A stretch of DNA of 55,745 nucleotides. It comes from Pseudomonadota bacterium. Its GTDB lineage: Bacteria; Pseudomonadota; Alphaproteobacteria; Reyranellales; Reyranellaceae. Where the stretch lies: assembly GCA_018240685.1 (NCBI GenBank), contig JAFEFG010000018.1, positions 1-55,745 on the forward strand, given 5' to 3'. The translations under genes were made by a program, and so were the position numbers. Under the pieces are notes generated by a model. It made no database searches. It was not told where the DNA came from and saw nothing but the letters and a program-made list of their open reading frames with translations. Of this stretch, positions 28,242 to 36,788 are shown in pieces. The first letter of the stretch is position 1; each line of letters starts with the position of its first letter.

Positions 28242-30269
28242 TCAGCGGTGCCGGTTGGGCCGCGGGGGCTGATGCTGCGGCCGGCCCGGCCGCTCGCGCT
28301 GCTCGGTGACCGGCGTCGGCAGCTGCGCCCGCAGGCCGGGCCGCAACGCATCGAGGCGCGTCGACAGCATGGCGCAGGCATTGACGTTCGGCATGCGCGC
28401 GATCTGGGCGAAGGTGCCGGTCAGGCTGGGAACCGGACCGCCGCCGACCAGCAGCTTGGCCAGGCCCGGGTCGAGCGCCCCGCTGGTCTGGCGCCCCGTA
28501 CCACCCTTGATCCGCAGCGGGGAAGCAAGGGCAACGCCCTGCGAATCGCGCGCTTCGGGGGCGAGGATGAATTCCCACGACTCGTTGCGCAGCGAGATGT
28601 AGCCGCCGCCGATCAGCAGCGCCCGCGGCGTGTCGACGACGACACGGCGCAGATTGGCGATGCCGCCTCGCACCTCGAAAGTCCCGGCCATGCAGTTGAA
28701 CGGCACGCCGCCATCGCCGCCGCCCAGCAGCCGCTGCGTCTCGACCGGCCAGCCGCTGAGCGAATCGCGCGGCCACAACCCCTTGGCCGCGGAAATCTCG
28801 ACGGTGCCATTGGCCACGTTCAGCGCATCGCGCGCCGAGCGCCCGCCGCCGCGAAGCTTGAGGTCGATGTCGCCCACGGCGTCCTTCAGTCCGAGATCGA
28901 GCCCGAACAGGGCCCCCAGGTCCTCGAACGACACGCGGCTCGCGGTCCCGGTCAGCGTCGTCAGCCCGAAGCGGCCGGCGGGATCGTAGAGAAGGTCGAA
29001 GCCCATCGAGCCGTTGCCGATCGTGGCGGAGCCGCGCAGGGTGAACCGCTTCTCGCCCGAGTTCAGATTGAGCGAACCGTTCTGCACCTTGCTGCCAAGG
29101 CCGGCGAGCTCGCCGACGCGCGCCGTCACCGACAGTTCCGTGCGTCCCAGCCACCGCGCGGCGAAGGCGGCTGCCGGCAGGAACCGGGCGGCAGCGGGCG
29201 GCTGGCTGTCCGAAGATGCGGGCGCCGCACGCAGGCCCCCGAGATCGATCTTGTTGGCATCGATATTCACGATGGCCGCCGGCGTACCGTTGCGGTCGAC
29301 GCGGAACAGCGCCTCGCCCGCCAGATCGCTGCTGCCGACCTTGAGAGAGGGCACTTCGACCTTGAGTCCGTTCCGGTGGGTCAGCGCCTTGGCGGTGAAG
29401 CTGTAGGGCCCGCCGCTGGGCAGCGGGAGGCGCAGATAGGGACCGAACGTTCCGAAGTCAGCGCCCTCCCCGGTGATCTGCAGGTTGGTTCCCTTGGCCG
29501 CGCCGACGGTGCCCTTGATGGCCACGCGGCCGTCGCCGAAGCTTCCCTGAACGTCGATGTTGCCCGGCAGGCCGCGCAGCCAGCCGTCGAACGTTCCGAT
29601 GGTGCCGGAAAGATCGAACGGCGCCGCGCGCGGCGCCGCCAGCCGCGCCTTCATCTGCAGCGGCTGTCCCGACGCGGTGGACTTGAACGAAGCGTCCTGC
29701 ACGTTGAGGACGACCGGCGCCCGGCTGCCGCCCTCGGCGATGGTCAGAACCGAGTCGCGGACGTCGATGGCCTCGATCCAGGGGAATGCCGGACTGGACT
29801 TGAGGCGCAGCGACCGGTTCTCGGTCGGCCGCGGACCGGACCCGTCCGGCGGCGGCAGCATCTCCAGATTCGTGTCACCCACCTCGTTGTGCTCGACCAG
29901 GATGTCCGCGCCCTCGATCAGGACGCGGCCCACCTTCACCTCCCCCAGCAGCAGCGAGGTGAGGTCGAGATAGAGCGTGAGCTTGCGGACCCGGGCCAGT
30001 TCCGGCCGCGAGCCCCAGGGTGCGTTGGACAGCGTGACGCCTTCGGCCACCAGGGCAGGATCGCGCCCCAGATGGATCGAGAGCGGAACCCGCGATGCGA
30101 TCTGCCGCCCCGTGACCTTGTGGATCTGGGTGGCCAGCCGCGCCTCGTAGCGCGACAGATCCCGGCTGCTGCCCCAGATCACCGCCGCGATCGCCACGAT
30201 CGGCGCGGTGATGATGGTGATCCAGGCGATCTGCCGCCAGGGAATACGTATGGCCAAGGTCCCGCTCAA
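28242..30269 (-). CDS. AsmA family protein
   Basis: A protein of about 675 residues with an N-terminal membrane anchor (ITIITAPIVAIAAVIWG) followed by a long periplasmic beta-rich region of AsmA type (RVPLSIHLGRDPALVAEGVTLSN, LLGEVKVGRVLIEGADILVEH near the start, and VNACAMLSTRLDALRPG near the end). AsmA-like proteins are thought to move phospholipids between membranes or affect the outer membrane. The start is uncertain: TTG at 30269 overlaps the RluC stop as TTGA, and TTG at 30257 is also possible. The C-terminal 25 residues are Pro/Arg-rich. It lies between the RluC and ATP12 genes. Confidence 0.85.
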   Translation of the reverse strand: MSGTLAIRIPWRQIAWITIITAPIVAIAAVIWGSSRDLSRYEARLATQIHKVTGRQIASRVPLSIHLGRDPALVAEGVTLSNAPWGSRPELARVRKLTLYLDLTSLLLGEVKVGRVLIEGADILVEHNEVGDTNLEMLPPPDGSGPRPTENRSLRLKSSPAFPWIEAIDVRDSVLTIAEGGSRAPVVLNVQDASFKSTASGQPLQMKARLAAPRAAPFDLSGTIGTFDGWLRGLPGNIDVQGSFGDGRVAIKGTVGAAKGTNLQITGEGADFGTFGPYLRLPLPSGGPYSFTAKALTHRNGLKVEVPSLKVGSSDLAGEALFRVDRNGTPAAIVNIDANKIDLGGLRAAPASSDSQPPAAARFLPAAAFAARWLGRTELSVTARVGELAGLGSKVQNGSLNLNSGEKRFTLRGSATIGNGSMGFDLLYDPAGRFGLTTLTGTASRVSFEDLGALFGLDLGLKDAVGDIDLKLRGGGRSARDALNVANGTVEISAAKGLWPRDSLSGWPVETQRLLGGGDGGVPFNCMAGTFEVRGGIANLRRVVVDTPRALLIGGGYISLRNESWEFILAPEARDSQGVALASPLRIKGGTGRQTSGALDPGLAKLLVGGGPVPSLTGTFAQIARMPNVNACAMLSTRLDALRPGLRAQLPTPVTEQRERPGRPQHQPPRPNRHR

Positions 30270-31297
30270 TCGCCCGAATCCGAGGGCCCGGTCGAGAATC
30301 CAAATGCCTCGACGGTGCGGCGGAAGTGAGGCGGCAGCTCGGCCTCGAGCACGAGCTCGCCTTTTCCGGACGGATGCGGCAGCGCGATCCGGCGCGCATG
30401 CAGGTGCAGGCGCCGCGCGTCGGCCACCGCCGAGAGCAGCGCCTCCTCGCCCCCGTACTTGCGATCGCCCAGGATCGGACAGCCGATGGCGGCGCAATGG
30501 ACGCGCAGCTGATGGGTCCGGCCGGTGCGCGGCCAAAGCGCCAGCATCGCCGCACGCTTGCCGGCACGGTCCAGCTCGCGGAAATGGGTCAGGGCCTTCT
30601 GGCCGGCCTCGTGGTCGACCTGCATCGTCTCGCGGTCGCGCGCCCCCGGGCGCTTCGCCAGCGGCAGGTCTATCGTGCCCTCGGGACGCGGCGGCACGCC
30701 CACCACCACCGCCCAGTAGAGCTTCTCCGTCTCGCGGTCCCTGAAGGACTCGGCGAGCCGCTTGGCGGCCTGCCCCGTTCGGGCGATCAGCAGGAGGCCC
30801 GACGTGTCCTTGTCCAGCCGATGCACCAGCCGCGGCCGTTCCTCGTAACCGAAGCGCAGGGCATCCAGCATGCCGTCGACATGTTTCTCGGTGCCGGTCC
30901 CGCCCTGCACGGCAAGGCCCGGCGGCTTGTTGAGCGCGATGACCTCCGCGTCGCGGTAGATCACCAGGCGCTGGATTTCGGCGGCGTCCCTGTCCGAGAT
31001 CGCGGCCGGCGGCTTGGGCTTGGGCGCGGGCGACGCCGTCACGCCCGGCGGCAGGCGGATCGTCTGGCCGGGCTCGACGCGATCCTTGCCCTCGACGCGC
31101 TTGCCGTCGAGCCGGACCTGGCCCGTGCGCAGCAGCTTCTGCAGGGCACCATGCGTGAGCTGTGGGTAATGCCGCTGAAACCAGCGATCCAGCCGCAGGC
31201 CCGCCTCGTCGCGGGTGACGGCACGCACCTGGACCTGGCCTCGGACCTCGCCTCGCGGGCCAGCCGGGGATGCGCTGCGGGCAGGATTGTCGCTCAT
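30266..31297 (-). CDS. Ribosomal large subunit pseudouridine synthase, RluC/RluD type
   Basis: A 343-residue pseudouridine synthase for 23S rRNA. An S4-like RNA-binding domain (RLDRWFQRHYPQLTHGALQKLLRTGQV split across residues about 35-60) precedes the catalytic domain, with the active-site Asp in RLVHRLDKDTSGLLLIART and RTGRTHQLRVHCAAIGCPILGD downstream. ATG at 31297 is preferred; a TTG at 31318 would add seven residues. The gene starts the RluC-AsmA-ATP12 series. RluC and RluD cannot be told apart by eye. Confidence 0.9.
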   Translation of the reverse strand: MSDNPARSASPAGPRGEVRGQVQVRAVTRDEAGLRLDRWFQRHYPQLTHGALQKLLRTGQVRLDGKRVEGKDRVEPGQTIRLPPGVTASPAPKPKPPAAISDRDAAEIQRLVIYRDAEVIALNKPPGLAVQGGTGTEKHVDGMLDALRFGYEERPRLVHRLDKDTSGLLLIARTGQAAKRLAESFRDRETEKLYWAVVVGVPPRPEGTIDLPLAKRPGARDRETMQVDHEAGQKALTHFRELDRAGKRAAMLALWPRTGRTHQLRVHCAAIGCPILGDRKYGGEEALLSAVADARRLHLHARRIALPHPSGKGELVLEAELPPHFRRTVEAFGFSTGPSDSGD

Positions 31298-31332
31298 GGC
31301 GCGCAACCTAGGCGACAAGCTAAACAGGGTCC

Positions 31333-32262
31333 ATGGAATCGGTGTCGTTCGATACCTTGACCTTCGACCATCCGACGGCCCGTCGTCCAGCGCGCGTGAC
31401 GGCGAGCCTTCACCTGCCTGTGGACGATGCAGCGCCCTTTCCCTGCATGGTCATTCTGACCAGCAGCGCCGGCGTGCAGCGTCATCGCGAGCACTACTAT
31501 GCACAGGCCCTCAACGAGGCCGGCATCGCCGCCCTGATCGTCGATTCTTTCACCGGCCGCGGCGTGCGCCGGACGGTCGCGGATCAATCGCTGGTCTCCG
31601 CCGCCCAGATGGAAGGCGATGCCTTTGCCGCCCTGGAACTCCTGCGTTCCGATACGCGAATCGATGCCGGCCGCATCGGCGTGATGGGCGTCTCCAAGGG
31701 CGGCGTCGCAACCCTCAACACCGCCATCGCCGTGCGCCAGCGCTGGCGCGCGGGCTTCGCCCATCTGTTCGACCTTCACATCGCCATCTGCCCCGGCGCC
31801 ACGGCGCAGCACCGCGACGCCACAACCCACGGCCGGCCGATGTATTTCATGCTGGCAGGCCGCGACGACTACACGCCGGCGCCGCTCGCCGTCGAATATG
31901 CCGAGCGCATGCGCGCGGCAGGCAACCGACGGATCAAGGTCAAGATCTACAGCAGCGCCCATCACGGCTGGGAGTCGGTCGGCGGGGTGTTCGACATCCG
32001 GGATGCGGAGAACTGGTCCTGCTGCCGCAATCTCATCGAGGACGACGGCCGCCATTTCGTCCCCACCACCGGCCGGTCGTTGAGCGAGCCCGAATACCAG
32101 GCCTGGGCGCGCGCGCATTGCGTGACCCGCGGCGCCCGTGCCGGAGGCGGCACGGTCGAGCTGAAGCTGCGCGCCACCGCGGATCTCCTCGGCTTCCTCG
32201 CCGCCCACGGCTTTGCGCCTCAATGGACGAATCTGCGTTCTACGCGTATAAATCAGGCGTGA
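31333..32262 (+). CDS. Dienelactone hydrolase-like alpha/beta hydrolase
   Basis: A 309-residue alpha/beta-hydrolase. The nucleophile elbow is GVSKGGVAT (Ser near residue 130), an acid lies in AGRDDYTPA and a histidine in SSAHHGWE, giving a full triad, and the N-terminal FPCMVILTSSAGVQRH strand-loop supplies the oxyanion hole. Dienelactone hydrolases usually carry Cys; here Ser suggests a general ester hydrolase, substrate unknown. No signal peptide is visible. Its stop overlaps the GTG start of the L,D-transpeptidase (GTGA), so the two are coupled, although a functional link is not evident. Confidence 0.82.
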   Translation: MESVSFDTLTFDHPTARRPARVTASLHLPVDDAAPFPCMVILTSSAGVQRHREHYYAQALNEAGIAALIVDSFTGRGVRRTVADQSLVSAAQMEGDAFAALELLRSDTRIDAGRIGVMGVSKGGVATLNTAIAVRQRWRAGFAHLFDLHIAICPGATAQHRDATTHGRPMYFMLAGRDDYTPAPLAVEYAERMRAAGNRRIKVKIYSSAHHGWESVGGVFDIRDAENWSCCRNLIEDDGRHFVPTTGRSLSEPEYQAWARAHCVTRGARAGGGTVELKLRATADLLGFLAAHGFAPQWTNLRSTRINQA

Positions 32263-33755
32263 AGCGTGTTCATTTTCTCGTCGGTTTGCTGGCGCTCGTG
32301 GCGCCGGCACTCGGGTCGGGTCCTGCTTGGGCCAACGACCGCCTTTGGACCGGATCGCGGACTGCCGAGGCACGAACGGCCGCATTGCTGGCGGCGATCC
32401 GCGCTGCCGGCGACCACGGCCTCAAGCCCGAGTGGTACCAGCTCACGGATCTCGAGAAAGCCGCCGCGCCGGGAGCGGACCAGGACAAGGCCGAGCAGCT
32501 CCTGACCGACGCCTTCGTCGCCTATGCCAGCGATGTGTCGACCGGCCGCGTGCGCGCCAACGCGGTCGACAAGGACATCAACATCCAGCAACGCAAGATC
32601 GATCGCGCGGACCTTCTCAGGCAGGCGGCCGAAGCGCGCGACTTCAAGGCGTGGCTCGCCTCCCTGCCGCCGAAAGGTGACTACCCGATCCTGCAGAAGA
32701 CCCTGGCGTCTCTCCGGCTCAAGCGTGCCACTGCCACCTTCACCCCCGTCCCGGCCGGAGATGCGCTCAAGCCGGGCATGGCCGATCCGCGCGTCCCGCT
32801 TCTGCGCAAGCGCCTGTCAGAGCTCGAGATGGCGGTGCCGGCCCCGGGCCCCGTCACGGAACTCTACGACGAGCCACTGGCCGAGGTGGTCAAGGCCTAC
32901 CAGGCGACCAAGGGACTCTCGGTCGATGGCGTGATCGGTGCCAAGACGACCCAATCCCTCAATACCAGCCTCGACGACCGCATCGACCAGGTGATCGCCA
33001 ATCTCGAGCGTCGGCGGTGGCTGCCTGAGGATCTCGGCAACCGCTACGTGTTCGTCAATGCCGGCGACTACTCGATGGTGTTCGTCAATGGCGGCCATCG
33101 GGTCTTCCGGAGCCTCGTCATCGTCGGCACCGCCAAGAATCCCACGCCCGAGATCGCCTCGGTCATGCACGGCTTCCAGACCAATCCTTACTGGACCGTC
33201 CCGCCGTCGATCTCCGGTGAGGAATATCTGCCGCTGCTGCGGCGCGACCCCGGCGCCCTGGCGGCCAGCGGCTTCCGGATCTTCTCGAGCTGGAGCGAAG
33301 ACGACAGCGAGATCGATCCGGCGACGGTCGACTGGAACTCGATCAACCCCAAGGCGTTCCCCTATCGCATCCGGCAGGACCCGGGCGCGAGCAACGCGCT
33401 GGGCTATATCTTCTTCCCGTTCTCGAACAAGTACGGGATCTACATGCACGACACCGCCACGCGCTGGCTGTTCACCGAGGGAAGCCGCAATTTCAGCCAC
33501 GGCTGCATTCGGCTGCAGAACCCGCTCGACTTCGTCGAGAAGGTCTATGGAGGGCGTGGCGGCTTCGACAAGGAGAAGGTGCAGGCCGTGATCAGCAGCG
33601 GCCAGCAGGCCGGCTACACCTTCCCCGAGCCGGTCAGGCTCTACGTCACCTATCGCACCGTGACCGCCAATGCGGACGGGACCGTCAGCTTCCGCGACGA
33701 CGTGTACGGCCGCGACAAGCGCGTCGTGCAGGCGATGGGGCGCCCGCGCAGCTGA
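32259..33755 (+). CDS. L,D-transpeptidase, YcbB/LdtD-like
   Basis: A 498-residue exported enzyme that forms 3-3 crosslinks in peptidoglycan or attaches proteins to it. A Sec signal peptide spans about residues 1-25 (hydrophobic core FLVGLLALVAPALG, cleavage after PAWA). A scaffold domain and a peptidoglycan-binding repeat (VKAYQATKGLSVDGVIGAKT) precede the YkuD catalytic domain, with catalytic Cys in FSHGCIRLQNP. The GTG at 32259 is chosen because it begins the signal peptide and overlaps the upstream stop; an ATG at 32223 would add twelve residues before the signal. Confidence 0.93.
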   Translation: MKRVHFLVGLLALVAPALGSGPAWANDRLWTGSRTAEARTAALLAAIRAAGDHGLKPEWYQLTDLEKAAAPGADQDKAEQLLTDAFVAYASDVSTGRVRANAVDKDINIQQRKIDRADLLRQAAEARDFKAWLASLPPKGDYPILQKTLASLRLKRATATFTPVPAGDALKPGMADPRVPLLRKRLSELEMAVPAPGPVTELYDEPLAEVVKAYQATKGLSVDGVIGAKTTQSLNTSLDDRIDQVIANLERRRWLPEDLGNRYVFVNAGDYSMVFVNGGHRVFRSLVIVGTAKNPTPEIASVMHGFQTNPYWTVPPSISGEEYLPLLRRDPGALAASGFRIFSSWSEDDSEIDPATVDWNSINPKAFPYRIRQDPGASNALGYIFFPFSNKYGIYMHDTATRWLFTEGSRNFSHGCIRLQNPLDFVEKVYGGRGGFDKEKVQAVISSGQQAGYTFPEPVRLYVTYRTVTANADGTVSFRDDVYGRDKRVVQAMGRPRS

Positions 33756-33871
33756 CGCATCGCGCGGGCGCGATTCTCCTTCATGGGATCACGCCGTCCT
33801 CCCGACGCATGTGCCGCTCGGCGACAAGCGTCGGAACGACGGCGGCAACAAAAGCGGTCGCGCCTTAGGCC

Positions 33872-35401
33872 TTAGAACGTCAGCGCGTTGGTCAGATCGC
33901 CCATGGGCGGCAGCCCGTTCGCCTGCAGCGCCGCGTCGCGCGCCGCAAGACCCGGCAGGATCGGCAGGTCGAAGCGCCGGGTGATGAAACGCAGGATCGA
34001 CGTCGTGTCGTACTGCGTGTGATCGACGTAGCCCTTCTTGGCGAAGGGCGAGACGATGATCGCCGGGATGCGCGAACCCGGTCCCCAGCGGTCGGCCTTG
34101 GGCGGCGCGACATGATCCCAGAAGCCGCCATTCTCGTCATAAGTGACCACGACGAGCATGTGGGCCCACTGCGGGCTCTTTTCGAGATGGGCGATGACGT
34201 CGGCGATATGCCGGTCGCCGGCCATCACGGCGGCATAGCCCGCATGTTCGTTCAGGTTGCCCTGCGGCTTGTAGAAGGTCACCTGCGGCAGCGAGCCGGC
34301 GTCGATGGCCTTGATGAACTCAACCCCGTCCAGGCCGCCGTCCCGGAGATGCTCGCGCCGTGCCGGCGTCCCGGGCGCATAGTTCGTGAAGTAGTTGAAG
34401 GGCTGGTGATGGTACTGGAAGTTCGGCACCGGCCTCGCGTTCTTGCCGTCCAGCGCCACCTGCCAGGCACCCGCATACCAGGCCCAGTTCACCCCTTTCA
34501 GGTTAAGCAGATCGCCGATCGTGATTTCCTTCTGCGGCGGCAGCGTGTTGGGCGCCTCGCGATTCGCGAGCGCCGGATCCCCGCCCTGTGGCGGCTTGTT
34601 GGCGCTCGGCTGATAGGGCGGCTGCATGGTGTTGACGGCGTAGAAGTCGGGCGTGAGCAGCCCGCTCATCACGAACTTCGGGATGCCATCCATCGCCGAA
34701 GCCGGCGAATTGGCCGTAGCCTTCAGCGTCACCCCGTCGGCCTCGACCGCCGAGATCATGCTCTTGGCCGGGCTGTTGTCCGCGTCGGGGTAGTAAGGCG
34801 TGCAGGCGCAGGCGAGCCAGAAATGGTTGAGGAACGAGCCGCCGAACGCCGCCTGGAAGAAATGGTCGGCAAGGACGTACTTCTGGGCCACGCTCCACAG
34901 GGGCAGCTTGGAGCCGTCGTAGTGCCCCATCACCAGGGCGCCGGAATCGGCGTAGGCGACGAAGCGATCGTTCCTGCCGCCGGCGATCTGCATCTGGTTC
35001 TGGTAGAACAGGTGCCAGAGATCGTGCGTGACGACGTCGGGGCCCGTGTTGAAGCCGGCCGGGTCGTCGATGGCGAACGGCTTGTTCGGCAGGTGCGCGG
35101 TCTGCGCCTCGGTCACCGCGGGGGTGACGCCCTTGGCCGTGAGCCCACCCCAGACCGGCGGCAGTTCCTGCAGCACCGAGCCGTTGCGGTCGAGCTGGCG
35201 CGAATTCGCCTCGGTCACGTTCTGCAGGCCGTCGGCGCCCGGGAACGAACCATAGAGATTGTCGAAACTGCGATTCTCCGCATAGATCACGACGACCGTC
35301 TGGATGTCGTCAATGCCGGGGGATTTGCCCTGCGCATGCACTCCCACAACAGGCAATCCAGCGACCAGCACCGCCAGCGACACGAGCGAACGAGTCCGCA
35401 T
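33872..35401 (-). CDS. Exported acid phosphatase/phosphoesterase (AcpA/phospholipase C superfamily)
   Basis: A 509-residue secreted enzyme. The signal peptide runs from the ATG at 35401 (RTRSLVSLAVLVAGLPVVGVHAQ), with AGGGGGA directly ahead. The phosphoesterase domain begins VVVIYAENRSFDNLYGSFPGADG, whose Glu-Asn pair binds metal and nucleophile, and later has VTFYKPQGNLNEHAGYA, VVVTYDENGGFWDHVAPP and RIPAIIVSPFAKKGYVDHTQYDTTSILRFI in part. The family includes AcpA acid phosphatases and phospholipases C. It is divergent from a di-haem peroxidase, and a Pho-box-like site lies between them, which fits phosphate scavenging. Confidence 0.9.
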   Translation of the reverse strand: MRTRSLVSLAVLVAGLPVVGVHAQGKSPGIDDIQTVVVIYAENRSFDNLYGSFPGADGLQNVTEANSRQLDRNGSVLQELPPVWGGLTAKGVTPAVTEAQTAHLPNKPFAIDDPAGFNTGPDVVTHDLWHLFYQNQMQIAGGRNDRFVAYADSGALVMGHYDGSKLPLWSVAQKYVLADHFFQAAFGGSFLNHFWLACACTPYYPDADNSPAKSMISAVEADGVTLKATANSPASAMDGIPKFVMSGLLTPDFYAVNTMQPPYQPSANKPPQGGDPALANREAPNTLPPQKEITIGDLLNLKGVNWAWYAGAWQVALDGKNARPVPNFQYHHQPFNYFTNYAPGTPARREHLRDGGLDGVEFIKAIDAGSLPQVTFYKPQGNLNEHAGYAAVMAGDRHIADVIAHLEKSPQWAHMLVVVTYDENGGFWDHVAPPKADRWGPGSRIPAIIVSPFAKKGYVDHTQYDTTSILRFITRRFDLPILPGLAARDAALQANGLPPMGDLTNALTF

Positions 35402-35471
35402 ACTTCCCCCTACCGATGGATGCATCGCCATCACGCGCGGCGATGAAGGATGCGATGTTTCCTCCGCTTCC

Positions 35472-35489
35472 ATGACACATTTGTGAATG
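35472..35489 (-). promoter_or_regulatory. Candidate Pho box upstream of the acid phosphatase
   Basis: Read towards the phosphatase gene the site is CATTCAC-AAAT-GTGTCAT, matching the CTGTCAT-N4-CTGTCAT layout at 10 of 14 positions, mostly in the second half. It lies 71 bases before the phosphatase ATG inside the 151-base divergent region 35402-35552. PhoB control is inferred. Confidence 0.4.
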
Positions 35490-35552
35490 CCCCGCAGCGC
35501 CGATGAGCGCACCCCATTCGCAGCGACTGGGCGTCGGAGTACAAGGAAGGCG

Positions 35553-36788
35553 ATGAGACCGGGCGTCGCCTGCGCGTTCCTCCTGCTTGTCGTCCTGGGT
35601 GCCGCTGCGGCTTTCGCTCAGGGCGAGCGGACCGGCATGAGCCGGGCCGAAGCCTATGCCCGGGCCGATGCGCTGAGCCGACTGGGCCGCGAGCTCTTCT
35701 TCGATCCCCGGCTGTCGGCCTCCGGCCGGATGTCCTGCGCCAGCTGCCACGATCCGCAGCACGCGTTCAGCCCCGCCAACGATCTGCCGGTGCAGTTCGG
35801 CGGTCGCGACATGAAGCAGCCTGGCCTGCGGGCCGTTCCATCGCTCAAGTACCTGCAGGTCGTGCCGCAATTCACGGAGCACTTTTTCGAGTCGGACGAC
35901 GAGGGCGATAGCAGCATCGATAACGGCCCGACCGGCGGCCTCACCTGGGACGGACGCGTCGACCGCCATCGGGACCAGGCACGCGTCCCTCTTCTGTCTC
36001 CGTTCGAAATGGCCAATGCCGCTCCGGCCGATGCGGTGGCGCGGCTGCGAGGGACCGGCTACGTCCGGCAATTCCAGGCGCTCTATGGGCCCACGATCTT
36101 CGAGGACGACGACAGGGCCTTCGCCGCCATCGGCGAGGCGCTTGCGGTCTTCCAGGAAGACGCCCGCAGCTTCTATCCCTACAGCAGCAAGTACGACGCC
36201 TACCTGGCCGGCCGCGTCCCGCTCACCGCCCAGGAGAGTCGCGGCCTTGCCCTGTTCGAGTCGCCAGCCAAGGGCAACTGCGCAAACTGTCACCGCAGCC
36301 AGCCCAGCAACGACGGCACGCCGCCCCAGTTCACCGACTACGGCCTGATCGCGCTCGGCCTGCCGCGCAATGCGGCGATCGCGGCCAACGCCGACCCGAC
36401 CTTCTTCGATCTCGGCGCCTGCGGTCCGCTGCGGTCCGACCTCGCAGGACGCAAGCAGTATTGCGGCCTCTTCCGCACCCCGACGCTGCGCAACGTCGCC
36501 TTGCGGCGGACGTTCTTCCACAACGGTCTCGTCCACGACCTGAAGCAAGCGGTCGCCTTCTATGTCGAGCGCGATACCAATCCCGGGAAATGGTATCCCC
36601 GAGCCGCCGACGGCAGCGTGCGCAAGTTCGACGATCTGCCGGCGCCCTATCGGAACAACGTCAACAAGGAACCGCCCTTCGGCGCGCGGCCCGGCAACCG
36701 GCCCGCACTCACCGAGGCCGAGATCGACGACATCGTGGCCTTCCTTGGAACCCTGACGGACGGATACGACGCGCCGCCGCGGCGCTGA
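35553..36788 (+). CDS. Exported di-haem cytochrome c peroxidase/MauG family protein
   Basis: A 411-residue periplasmic protein with a signal peptide (CAFLLLVVLGAAAAFAQ) and two haem c motifs, CASCH (Cys62, Cys65, His66) and CANCH (Cys243, Cys246, His247). This two-motif layout is that of bacterial cytochrome c peroxidases, which reduce hydrogen peroxide, and of MauG-like enzymes. AAGGAAGG directly ahead supports ATG at 35553. It is divergent from the phosphatase and ends exactly where the convergent rarA stop begins. Which of the two functions applies cannot be told from motifs. Confidence 0.9.
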   Translation: MRPGVACAFLLLVVLGAAAAFAQGERTGMSRAEAYARADALSRLGRELFFDPRLSASGRMSCASCHDPQHAFSPANDLPVQFGGRDMKQPGLRAVPSLKYLQVVPQFTEHFFESDDEGDSSIDNGPTGGLTWDGRVDRHRDQARVPLLSPFEMANAAPADAVARLRGTGYVRQFQALYGPTIFEDDDRAFAAIGEALAVFQEDARSFYPYSSKYDAYLAGRVPLTAQESRGLALFESPAKGNCANCHRSQPSNDGTPPQFTDYGLIALGLPRNAAIAANADPTFFDLGACGPLRSDLAGRKQYCGLFRTPTLRNVALRRTFFHNGLVHDLKQAVAFYVERDTNPGKWYPRAADGSVRKFDDLPAPYRNNVNKEPPFGARPGNRPALTEAEIDDIVAFLGTLTDGYDAPPRR

